Positions 38,701 to 49,785 of a stretch of 64,000 bases of DNA are shown in pieces; position 1 is the stretch's first letter, and every line of letters starts with the position of its first letter. The stretch is from the NCBI RefSeq assembly GCF_051014685.1, contig NW_027478536.1, positions 806,001 to 870,000 on the forward strand, in the 5' to 3' direction. The position numbers and the translations under genes are program-made. This stretch comes from Ptiloglossa arizonensis (taxonomy: Eukaryota > Arthropoda > Insecta > Hymenoptera > Colletidae). The notes beneath the pieces are model-generated. The model worked only from the letters and a program-made list of their open reading frames with translations. It had not been told where the DNA came from and ran no database searches.

Positions 38701-41700
38701 GGAAGAAGAAACTCTCCCGATTACAACGGTATGTTTATTTCTGCCCTAGGCCATAGTAGTTATTGGTTTCGAGTATCAGACTTGCGAAAATTTTGATGGT
38801 TTCTCAAGCATTCCTTAACTTCAAACTCCCATATCTCGCGAACGGATTGACGAACTCGAGAAATTCCTGTTGCATCTGAAAGTAGAAACTCGCCCGATTA
38901 CAAAGGTATGTGTATTTGTCCCCTAGGCCACAGTAGTTATTGGTTTCGAGTATCAGACTTGCGAAAATTGTGATTGTTTCTCAACCGTTCCTTAATTTCA
39001 AACTCCCATATCTCGCGAACGGATTGACGAGCTCGAGAAATTCCTGTTGCATCTGAAAGTAGAAACTCGCCCGATTGCAAAGGTATGTGTATTTTTCCCC
39101 TAGGCCTTTGTAGTTATTGGTTTCGAGTATCAGACTTGCGAAAATTGTGATGGTTTCTCAACCATTCCTTAGTTTCAAACTCCCATATCTCGCGAACGGA
39201 TGGACGAACACGAGAAATTCCGGTTGCATCTGGAAGAAGAAACTCTCCCGATTACAACGTTATGTGTATTTTTCCCCTAAGCCTTTGTAGTTATTGGATT
39301 CGAGTATCAGACTTGCGAAAATTTTGATGGTTTCTCAACCATTCCTTAACTTGAAACTCCCATATCTCGCGAACGGATTGACGAACTCGAGAAATTCCTG
39401 TTGCATCTGAAAGTAGAAACTCGCCCAATTACAAAGGTAAGCGTATTTTTCCCCTAGGCCACAGTAGTTATTGGTTTCGAGTATCCGACCTGCGAAAATT
39501 GTGATTGTTTCTCAACCGTTCCTTAATTTCAAACTCCCATATCTCGCGAACGGATTGACCAACTCGAGAAATTCCTGTTGCATCTGAAAGTAGAAACTCG
39601 CGCGATTACAAAGGTATGTGTATTTTTCTCCTAGGCCATAGTAGTTATTGGTTTCGAGTATCAGACTTGCGAAAATTGAGATGGTTTCTCAACCGTTCCT
39701 TAATTTCAAACTTCTATATCTCGCGAACGGATTGACGAGCTCGAGAAATTCCTGTTGCATCTGAAAGTAGAAACTCGCCCGATTACAAAGGTATGTGTAT
39801 TTTCCCCCAGGCCTTTGTAGTTATTGGTTTCGAGTATCAGACTTGCGAAAATTTTGATGGTTTCTCAACCATTCCTTAACTTCAAGCTCCCATATCTCGC
39901 GAACGAATTGACGAACTCGAGAAATTCCTGTTGCATCTGAAAGTAGAAACTCGCCCGATTACAAAGGTATGTGTATTTTTCCCCTAGGCCACAGTAGTTA
40001 TTGGTTTCGAGTATCAGACTTGCGAAAATTGTGATTGTTTCTCAACCGATCCTTAATTTCAAACTCCCATATCTCGCGAACGGATTGACGAACACGAGAA
40101 ATTCCGATTGCATCTGGAAGAAGAAACTCTCCCGATTACAACGGTATGTTTATTTTTGCCCTAGGCCATAGTAGTTATTGGTTTCGAGTATCAGACTTGC
40201 GAAAATTTTGATGGTTTCTCAAGCATTCCTTAACTTCAAACTCCCATATCTCGCGAACGGATTGACGAACTCGAGAAATTCCTGTTGCATCTGAAAGTAG
40301 AAACTCGCGCGATTACAAAGGTATGTGTATTTTTCTCCTAGGCCATAGTAGTTATTGGTTTCGAGTATCAGACTTGCGAAAATTGAGATGGTTTCTCAAC
40401 CGTTCCTTAATTTCAAACTTCTATATCTCGCGAACGGATTGACGAGCTCGAGAAATTCCTGTTGCATCTGAAAGTAGAAACTCGCCCGATTACAAAGGTA
40501 TGTGTATTTTCCCCCAGGCCTTTGTAGTTATTGGTTTCGAGTATCAGACTTGCGAAAATTTTGATGGTTTCTCAACCATTCCTTAACTTCAAGCTCCCAT
40601 ATCTCGCGAACGAATTGACGAACTCGAGAAATTCCTGTTGCATCTGAAAGTAGAAACACGCCCGATTACAAAGGTATGTGTATTTTCCCCCTAGGCCACA
40701 GTAGTTATTGGTTTCGAGTATCAGACTTGCGAAAATTGTGATTGTTTCTCAACCGATCCTTAATTTCAAACTCCCATATCTCGCGAACGGATTGACGAAC
40801 ACGAGAAATTCCGATTGCATCTGGAAGAAGAAACTCTCCCGATTACAACGGTATGTTTATTTTTGCCCTAGGCCATAGTAGTTATTGGTTTCGAGTATCA
40901 GACTTGCGAAAATTTTGATGGTTTCTCAAGCATTCCTTAACTTCAAACTCCCATATCTCGCGAACGGATTGACGAACTCGAGAAATTCCTGTTGCATCTG
41001 AAAGTAGAAACTCGCCCGATTACAAAGGTATGTGTATTTTTCCCCTAGGCCACAGTAGTTATTGGTTTCGAGTATCAGACTTGCGAAAATTGTGATTGTT
41101 TCTCAACCGTTCCTTAATTTCAAACTCCCATATCTCGCGAACGGATTGACGAGCTCGAGAAATTCCTGTTGCATCTGAAAGTAGAAACTCGCCCGATTGC
41201 AAAGGTATGTGTATTTTTCCCCTAGGCCTTTGTAGTTATTGGTTTCGAGTATCAGACTTGGGAAAATTTTGATGGTTTCTCAACCATTCCTTAACTTCAA
41301 ACTCCCATATTTCGCGAACGGATTGACGAACTCGAGAAATTCCTGTTGCATCTGAAAGTAGAAACTCGCCCGATTACAAAGGTATGTGTATTTTTCCCCT
41401 AGGCCACAGTAGTTATTGGTTTCGAGTATCCGACTTGCGAAAATTGTGATGGTCTTTCAACCATTCCTTAACTTCAAACTCCCATATCTCGCGAACGGAT
41501 TGACGAACTCGAGGAATTCCTGTTGCATCTGAAAGTAGAAACTCGCCCCATTACAATGATGTGTGTACTTTTCCCCTAGGCCATTCCAGTTATTGGTTTC
41601 GAGTATCAGACTTGCGAAAATTTTGATGGTTTCTCAACCATTCCTTACCTTCAAACACCCATATCTCGCGAACGGAATGACGAACTCGAGAAATTCCTGT

Positions 41701-42279
41701 TGTATCTGAAAGTAGAATCTCGCGCGATTACAATGGTGTGTGTACTTTTCCTCTAGGCCATTCCAGTTATTGGTTTCGAGTATCAGACTTGCGAAAATTT
41801 TGATGGTTTCTCAACCATTCCTTAACTTCAAACTCCCATATCTCGCGAACGGATTGACGAACTCGAGGAATTCCTGTTGCATCTGAAAGTATAAACTCGC
41901 CCCATTACAATGATGTGTGTACTTTTCCCCTAGGCCATTCCAGTTATTGGTTTCGAGTATCAGACTTGCGAAAATTTTGATGATTTCTCAACCATTCCTT
42001 AACTTCAAACTCCCATATCTCGCGAACGGATTGACGAACTCGAGAAATTCCTGTTGCATCTGAAAGTAGAAACTCGCCCGATTACAAAGGTATGTGTATT
42101 TTTCCCCTAGGCCACAGTAGTTATTGGTTTCGAGTATCCGACTTGCGAAAATTGTGATGGTCTTTCAACCATTCCTTAACTTCAAACTCCCATATCTCGC
42201 GAACGGATTGACGAACTCGAGGAATTCCTGTTGCATCTGAAAGTAGAAACTCGCCCCATTACAATGATGTGTGTACTTT
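35735..42279 (+). repeat. 37-mer tandem duplication (6545 bp), copy 2
   Basis: Second copy of the 6545-bp unit, starting at the abrupt change from 'cttttcccctagg' to 'cttttgccctagg' near 35735. Cassette key monomers are at 36132, 37901, 39670 and 40377, each exactly 6545 bp after its partner. The only differences I noticed are in the first monomer ('ttaccttcaaacaccc' against 'ttagtttcaaacttcc' near 35810). This makes it the youngest large event visible in the window, unless it is an assembly artefact. Confidence 0.92.
41320..42027 (+). repeat. 4-mer HOR (708 bp), copy 1
   Basis: Four monomers, exactly 708 bp, with the markers 'gatggtctttcaacc' (near 41449), 'ttaccttcaaacaccc', 'ttgtatctgaaagtagaatc' (41700), 'cttttcctctagg', 'agtataaactcg' (41888) and 'gatgatttctc'. 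The unit is directly repeated from 42028. The same 4-mer is present once, plus the start of a second, in copy 1 of the 37-mer (about 34775-35734), so it is older than that duplication. Confidence 0.88.
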
Positions 42280-42735
42280 TCCCCTAGGCCATTCCAGTTA
42301 TTGGTTTCGAGTATCAGACTTGCGAAAATTTTGATGGTTTCTCAACCATTCCTTACCTTCAAACACCCATATCTCGCGAACGGAATGACGAACTCGAGAA
42401 ATTCCTGTTGTATCTGAAAGTAGAATCTCGCGCGATTACAATGGTGTGTGTACTTTTCCTCTAGGCCATTCCAGTTATTGGTTTCGAGTATCAGACTTGC
42501 GAAAATTTTGATGGTTTCTCAACCATTCCTTAACTTCAAACTCCCATATCTCGCGAACGGATTGACGAACTCGAGGAATTCCTGTTGCATCTGAAAGTAT
42601 AAACTCGCCCCATTACAATGATGTGTGTACTTTTCCCCTAGGCCATTCCAGTTATTGGTTTCGAGTATCAGACTTGCGAAAATTTTGATGATTTCTCAAC
42701 CATTCCTTAACTTCAAACTCCCATATCTCGCGAAC
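42028..42735 (+). repeat. 4-mer HOR (708 bp), copy 2
   Basis: Direct repeat of 41320-42027 at an offset of 708 bp: 41446 corresponds to 42154, 41713 to 42421 and 41891 to 42599. The copy boundary of the 37-mer duplication (42279) falls inside this unit. After 42735 the series switches to 'gaacacgagaaattccgatt' monomers. Confidence 0.88.
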
Positions 42736-43440
42736 GGATTGACGAACACGAGAAATTCCGATTGCATCTGGAAGAAGAAACTCTCCCGATTACAACGGTA
42801 TGTGTATTTTTGCCCTAGGCCATAGTAGTTATCGGTTTCGAGTATCAGACTTGCGAAAATTGTGATGGTCTCTCAACCATTCCTTAACTTCAAACTCCCA
42901 TATCTCGCGAACGGATTTACGAACTCGAGGAATTCCTGTTGCATCTGAAAGTAGAAACTCGCCCCATTACAATGATGTGTGTACTTTTCCCCTAGGCCAT
43001 TCCAGTTATTGGTTTCGAGTATCAGACTTGCGAAAATTTTGATGATTTCTCAACCATTCCTTAACTTCAAACTCCCATATCTCGCGAACGGATTGACGAA
43101 CACGAGAAATTCCGATTGCATCTGGAAGAAGAAACTCTCCCGATTACAACGGTATGTTTATTTTTGCCCTAGGCCATAGTAGTTATTGGTTTCGAGTATC
43201 AGACTTGCGAAAATTTTGATGGTTTCTCAAGCATTCCTTAACTTCAAACTCCCATATCTCGCGAACGGATTGACGAACTCGAGAAATTCCTGTTGCATCT
43301 GAAAGTAGAAACTCGCCCGATTACAAAGGTATGTGTATTTTTCCCCTAGGCCACAGTAGTTATTGGTTTCGAGTATCGGACTTGCGAAAATTGTGATTGT
43401 TTCTCAACCGTTCCTTAATTTCAAACTCCCATATCTCGCG
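42736..43440 (+). repeat. Dimer/trimer HOR at the end of the cassette field
   Basis: A pair of monomers, 'ccattacaatgatgtgtg ... gatgatttctc' followed by 'gaacacgagaaattccgatt ... ggaagaagaaac', is iterated with starts 354 bp and then 531 bp apart (near 42605, 42959 and 43490). Identical 66-codon plus-strand frames at 42625, 42979, 43510 and 45988 are by-products of this reiteration. They carry no recognisable domain. Confidence 0.82.
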
Positions 43441-45918
43441 AACGGATTGACGAACTCGAGGAATTCCTGTTGCATCTGAAAGTAGAAACTCGCCCCATTG
43501 CAATGATGTGTGTACTTTTCCCCTAGGCCATTCCAGTTATTGGTTTCGAGTATCAGACTTGCGAAAATTTTGATGATTTCTCAACCATTCCTTAACTTCA
43601 AACTCCCATATCTCGCGAACGGATTGACGAACACGAGAAATTCCGATTGCATCTGGAAGAAGAAACTCTCCCGATTACAACGGTATGTTTATTTTTGCCC
43701 TAGGCCATAGTAGTTATTGGTTTCGAGTATCATACTTGCGAAAATTTTGATGGTTTCTCAAGCATTCCTTAACTTCAAACTCCCATATCTCGCGAACGGA
43801 TTGACGAACTCGAGAAATTCCTGTTGCATCTGAAAGTAGAAACTCGCCCGATCACAAACGTATGTGTATTTTTCCCCTAGGCCACAGTAGTTATTGGTTT
43901 CGAGTATCAGACTTGCGAAAATTGTGATTGTTTCTCAACCGTTCCTTAATTTCAAACTCCCATATCTCGCGAACGGATTGACGAGCTCGAGAAATTCCTG
44001 TTGCATCTGAAAGTAGAAACTCGCCCGATTGCAAAGGTATGTGTATTTTTCCCCTAGGCCTTTGTAGTTATTGGTTTCGAGTATCAGACTTGGGAAAATT
44101 TTGATGGTTTCTCAAGCATTCCTTCACTTCAAACTCCCATATCTCGCGAACGGCTTGACGAACACGAGAAATTCCTGTTGCATCTGAAAGTAGAAACTCG
44201 CCCGATTACAACGGTATGTGTATTTTTCCCCTAAGCCTTAGTAGTTATTGGTTTCGAGTATCAGACTTGCGAAAATTTTGATGGTTACTCAATTATTCCT
44301 TAACTTCAAACTCCCATATCTCGCGAACGGCTTGACGAACACGAGAAATTCCTGTTGCATCTGAAAGTAGAAACTCGCCCGATTACAACGGTATGTGTAT
44401 TTTTCCCCTAAGCCTTAGTAGTTATTGGTTTCGAGTATCAGACTTGCGAAAATTTTGATGGTTACTCAATTATTCCTTAACTTCAAACTCCCATATCTCG
44501 CGAACGGACTGACGAACTGGATTATTTCCTGTTGCATCTGAAAGTAGAAAGTCGTCCGATTACAATTGTGTGTGTACTTTTCCCCTAGGTCATTCCAGTT
44601 ATTCGTTTCTAGCATCAGTATTGCAAAAATTTTGATGGTTTCGCAACCATTCCTTAACATCAAACTCCCATATCTCGCGAACGGATTGACGAACTCGAGA
44701 AATTCCTGTTGCATCTGAAAGTAGAAACTCGCCCGATTACAAAGGTATGTGTATTTTTCCCCTAGGCCATAGTAGTTATTGGTTTCGAGTATCAGACTTG
44801 CAAAAATTTTGATGGTTTCGCAACCATTCCTTAACATCAAACTCCCATATCTCGCGAACGGATTGACGAACTCGAGAAATTCCTGTTGCATCTGAAAGTA
44901 GAAACTCGCCCGATTACAAAGGTATGTGTATTTTTCCGTTACGCCTTTGTAGTTATTGGTTTCGAGTATCAGACTTGCGAAAATTGTGATGGTTTCTCAA
45001 CCATTCCTTAATTTCAATCCCCCATTACTCGCGAACGGATTGACGAACTCGAGAAATTCCGGTTGCATCTGGAAGTAGAAACTCTCCCGATTACAACGGT
45101 ATGTGTATTTTACCCCTAGGCCTTTGTAGTTATTGGTTTCGAGTATCAGACTTGCGAAAATTGTGAGGGTCTCTCAACCATTCCTTAACTTCAAACTCCC
45201 ATATCTCGCGAACGGATTGACGAACTCGAGAAATTCCTGTTTCATCTGAAAGTAGAAACTCTCCCCATTACAATGGTATGTGTACTTTTCCCCTAGGCCA
45301 TTCCAGTTATTGATTTCGAGTATCACACTTGCCAAAATTTTGATAGTTTCTCAACCATTCCTTAACTTCAAACTACCATATCTCGCGAACGGATTGACGA
45401 ACTCGAGAAATTCCTATTGCATCTGAAAGGAGAGACTCGCCCGATTACAAAGGAATGTGCATTATTCCCCTAGGCCATGGTAGTTATTGGTTTCGAGTAT
45501 CAGACTTGCGAAATTTGTGATGGTTTCTCAACCATTCCGTAACTTCATACTCCCATATCTCTCGAACGGATTGACGAACTCGAGAAATTCCTGTTGCATC
45601 TGAAACCAGAAACACGTCCGATTACAACGGTATGTGTATTTTTGCCCTAGGCCATAGTAGCTATTGGTTTCGAGTATCAGAATTGCGAAAATTTTGATGG
45701 TTTCTCAACCATTCCTTAACTTCAAACTCCCATTTCTCGCGAACGGATTGACGAACTCGAGAAATTCCTATTGCATCTGAAAGTAGAAACTCGCCCGATT
45801 ACAAAGGTATGTGCACTATTCCCCTAGGCCATGGTAGTTATTGGTTTCGAGTATCAGACTTGCGAAATTTGTGATGGTTTCTCAACCATTCCGTAACTTC
45901 ATACTCCCATATCTCGCG
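43441..45918 (+). repeat. 14-mer tandem duplication (2478 bp), copy 1
   Basis: Fourteen monomers, exactly 2478 bp, repeated at 45919-48396. Shared markers are 'cattgcaatgatg', 'ctggattatttcc', 'gtcattccagttattcg', 'tttccgtta', 'attactcgcgaacgg', 'gtgagggtctctc', 'atcacacttgcc', 'gaatgtgcattattcc' and 'ccgtaacttcatactccc'. In this copy two adjacent near-identical monomers ('cggcttgacgaacacgag', 'cccctaagccttagtag', 'ggttactcaattattcc', about 44110-44460) replace the different pair found in copy 2. A 141-codon minus-strand frame at 44466-44891 is one of the two longest in the window and consists of 2.4 repeats of the 59-residue satellite translation. Confidence 0.9.
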
Positions 45919-48396
45919 AACGGATTGACGAACTCGAGGAATTCCTGTTGCATCTGAAAGTAGAAACTCGCCCCATTGCAATGATGTGTGTACTTTTCCC
46001 CTAGGCCATTCCAGTTATTGGTTTCGAGTATCAGACTTGCGAAAATTTTGATGATTTCTCAACCATTCCTTAACTTCAAACTCCCATATCTCGCGAACGG
46101 ATTGACGAACACGAGAAATTCCGATTGCATCTGGAAGAAGAAACTCTCCCGATTACAACGGTATGTTTATTTTTGCCCTAGGCCATAGTAGTTATTGGTT
46201 TCGAGTATCATACTTGCGAAAATTTTGATGGTTTCTCAAGCATTCCTTAACTTCAAACTCCCATATCTCGCGAACGGATTGACGAACTCGAGAAATTCCT
46301 GTTGCATCTGAAAGTAGAAACTCGCCCGATCACAAAGGTATGTGTATTTTTCCCCTAGGCCACAGTAGTTATTGGTTTCGAGTATCAGACTTGCGAAAAT
46401 TGTGATTGTTTCTCAACCGTTCCTTAATTTCAAACTCCCATATCTCGCGAACGGATTGACGAGCTCGAGAAATTCCTGTTGCATCTGAAAGTAGAAACTC
46501 GCCCGATTGCAAAGGTATGTGTATTTTTCCCCTAGGCCTTTGTAGTTATTGGTTTCGAGTATCAGACTTGGGAAAATTTTGATGGTTTCTCAACCATTCC
46601 TTAACTTCAAACTCCCATATCTCGCGAACGGATTGACGAACACGAGAAATTCCGATTGCATCTGGAAGAAGAAACTCTCCCGATTACAACGGTATGTTTA
46701 TTTTTGCCCTATGCCATAGTAGTTATTGGTTTCGAGTATCAGACTTGCGAAAATTTTGATGGTTTCTCAAGCATTCCTTAACTTCAAACTCCCATATCTC
46801 GCGAACGGCTTGACGAACACGAGAAATTCCTGTTGCATCTGAAAGTAGAAACTCGCCCGATTACAACGGTATGTGTATTTTTCCCCTAAGCCTTAGTAGT
46901 TATTGGTTTCGAGTATCAGACTTGCGAAAATTTTGATGGTTACTCAATTATTCCTTAACTTCAAACTCCCATATCTCGCGAACGGACTGACGAACTGGAT
47001 TATTTCCTGTTGCATCTGAAAGTAGAAAGTCGTCCGAGTACAATTGTGTGTGTACTTTTTCCCTAGGTCATTCCAGTTATTCGTTTCTAGCATCAGTATT
47101 GCAAAAATTTTGATGGTTTCGCAACCATTCCTTAACATCAAACTCCCATATCTCGCGAACGGATTGACGAACTCGAGAAATTCCTGTTGCATCTGAAAGT
47201 AGAAACTCGCCCGATTACAAAGGTATGTGTATTTTTCCCCTAGGCCATAGTAGTTATTGGTTTCGAGTATCAGACTTGCAAAAATTTTGATGGTTTCGCA
47301 ACCATTCCTTAACATCAAACTCCCATATCTCGCGAACGGATTGACGAACTCGAGAAATTCCTGTTGCATCTGAAAGTAGAAACTCGCCCGATTACAAAGG
47401 TATGTGTATTTTTCCGTTAGGCCTTTGTAGTTATTGGTTTCGAGTATCAGACTTGCGAAAATTGTGATGGTTTCTCAACCATTCCTTAATTTCAATCCCC
47501 CATTACTCGCGAACGGATTGACGAACTCGAGAAATTCCGGTTGCATCTGGAAGTAGAAACTCTCCCGATTACAACGGTATGTGTATTTTTCCCCTAGGCC
47601 TTTGTAGTTATTGGTTTCGAGTATCAGACTTGCGAAAATTGTGAGGGTCTCTCAACCATTCCTTAACTTCAAACTCCCATATCTCGCGAACGGATTGACG
47701 AACTCGAGAAATTCCTGTTTCATCTGAAAGTAGAAACTCTCCCCATTACAATGGTATGTGTACTTTTCCCCTAGGCCATTCCAGTTATTGATTTCGAGTA
47801 TCACACTTGCCAAAATTTTGATAGTTTCTCAACCATTCCTTAACTTCAAACTACCATATCTCGCGAACGGATTGACGAACTCGAGAAATTCCTATTGCAT
47901 CTGAAAGGAGAGACTCGCCCGATTACAAAGGAATGTGCATTATTCCCCTAGGCCATGGTAGTTATTGGTTTCGAGTATCAGACTTGCGAAATTTGTGATG
48001 GTTTCTCAACCATTCCGTAACTTCATACTCCCATATCTCTCGAACGGATTGACGAACTCGAGAAATTCCTGTTGCATCTGAAACCAGAAACACGTCCGAT
48101 TACAACGGTATGTGTATTTTTGCCCTAGGCCATAGTAGCTATTGGTTTCGAGTATCAGAATTGCGAAAATTTTCATGGTTTCTCAATCATTCCTTAACTT
48201 CAAACTCCCATTTCTCGCGAACGGATTGACGAACTCGAGAAATTCCTATTGCATCTGAAAGTAGAAACTCGCCCGATTACAAAGGTATGTGCACTATTCC
48301 CCTAGGCCATGGTAGTTATTGGTTTCGAGTATCAGACTTGCGAAATTTGTGATGGTTTCTCAACCATTCCGTAACTTCATACTCCCATATCTCGCG
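45919..48396 (+). repeat. 14-mer tandem duplication (2478 bp), copy 2
   Basis: Second copy at an offset of 2478 bp. The junction is a switch inside 'gattgacgaactcgaggaattcc' near 45919, after the 'ccgtaacttcatactccc' monomer. Differences include 'cgagtacaattg' for 'cgattacaattg' near 47036, 'tttccgttagg' for 'tttccgttacg', 'tttcatgg' near 48172, and the pair of monomers at about 46600-46800. The matching 141-codon minus-strand frame is at 46944-47369. Confidence 0.9.
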
Positions 48397-48399
48397 AAC

Positions 48400-49785
48400 G
48401 GATTGACGAACACGAGAAATTCCGGTTGCATCTGGAAGAAGAAACTCTCCCGATTACAACGGTATGCGTATTTTTCCCCTAAGCCTTTGAAGTTGTTGGT
48501 TTCGAGTATCAGACTTGAAAAAATTTGGATGGTTTCTCAACCATTCCTTAACTTCAAACTCACAAATCTCGCGAAGGGATTGACGAACTCGAGAAATTCC
48601 TGTTGCATCTGAATGTAGTAACCCGCCCGATTACAATGGTGTGTGTACTTTTCCCCTAGGCCGTTCCAGTTCTTGGTTTCGAGTATCAGACTTGCGAAAA
48701 TTTTGATGGTTTCTCAACCATTCCTTAACTTCAAACTCCCATATCTCGCGAACGGATTGACGAACTGGATTATTTCCTGTTGCATCTGAAAGTAGAAAGT
48801 CGTCCGATTACAATGGTGTGTGTACTTTTCCCCTAGGTCATTCCAGTTATTCGTTTCTAGCATCAGAATTGCAAAAATTTTGATGGTTTCGCAACCATTC
48901 CTTAACATCAAACTCCCATATCTCGCGAACGGATTGACGAACTCGAGAAATTCCTATTGCATCTGAAAATAGAAACTCGCCCGATTACAAAGGTATGTGT
49001 ATTTTTCGCCTAGGCCATAGTAGTTATTGGTTTCGAGTATCAGACTTGCAAAAATTGTGATGGTCTGTCAACCATTCCTTAATTTCAAACTCCCATATTT
49101 CGCGAACGGATTGACGAACTCGAGAAATTCCTGTTGCATCTGAAAGTAGAAACTCGCCCCATTACAATAGTGTGTGTACTTTTCTCCTAGGCCATTCCAG
49201 TTATTGGTGTCTAGTATCACACTTGCGAAAATTTTGGTGGTTTCTCAACCACTCCTTAACTTCAAACTCCCTTATCTCGCGAACGGATTGACGAACTCGA
49301 GAATTTCCTATTGCATATGAAAGCAGAAACTCGCCCGAATACAACGGTATGTGTATTTTTGCCATAGAACATAGTAGTTAACGGTTTCGAGTATCAGACT
49401 TGCGAAAGTTTTTACGGTTTCTCAACCATTCCTTAACTTCAAACTCCCATATCTCGCGAACTGACTGACGAACTCGAGAAATTCCGGTTGCATCTGGAAG
49501 AAGAAACTCTCCCGATTACAACGGCATGTGTATTTTTCCCGTAAGCCTTTGTAGTTATTGGTTTCGAGTATCAGATTTGCGAAAATTTTGATGGTTTCTC
49601 AACCGTTCCTTAACTTCAAACTCCAATACCTCGCGAACGGATTGGCGAACTCGAGAAGTTCCTGTCGCCTCTGAAAGTAGATACTTGCACAATTACAATG
49701 GTGTGTGTACTTTTCCCCTAGGTCATTCCAGTTGTTCGTTTCTAGCATCAGAATTGCGAAAATTTTGATGGTTTCTCAACCATTC
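48400..49785 (+). repeat. Block matching 53175-54383, with one extra monomer
   Basis: About eight monomers. The first part matches at an offset of 4775 bp ('cctaagcctttgaagttg', 'cttgaaaaaatttgg'). The rest, from 'ctggattatttcc' on, matches at 4598 bp, so one monomer (about 48570-48750) is absent from the downstream copy. Other shared markers are 'ttattggtgtctag' (49201), 'gccatagaacatag', 'gtttttacgg' and 'cctgtcgcctctg'. Homology ends near 49785. Confidence 0.85.

Noticed and set aside
29190..42279. Segmental duplication containing a gene or regulatory unit
   Set aside because: Both copies consist only of satellite monomers, with no unique sequence carried inside.
20868..46188. Repeated plus-strand 66-67 codon frames (20868, 27235, 42625, 42979, 43510, 45988) as a small gene family
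   Set aside because: They are the complement-strand equivalent of the same satellite repeats, identical only because their HOR units were copied.
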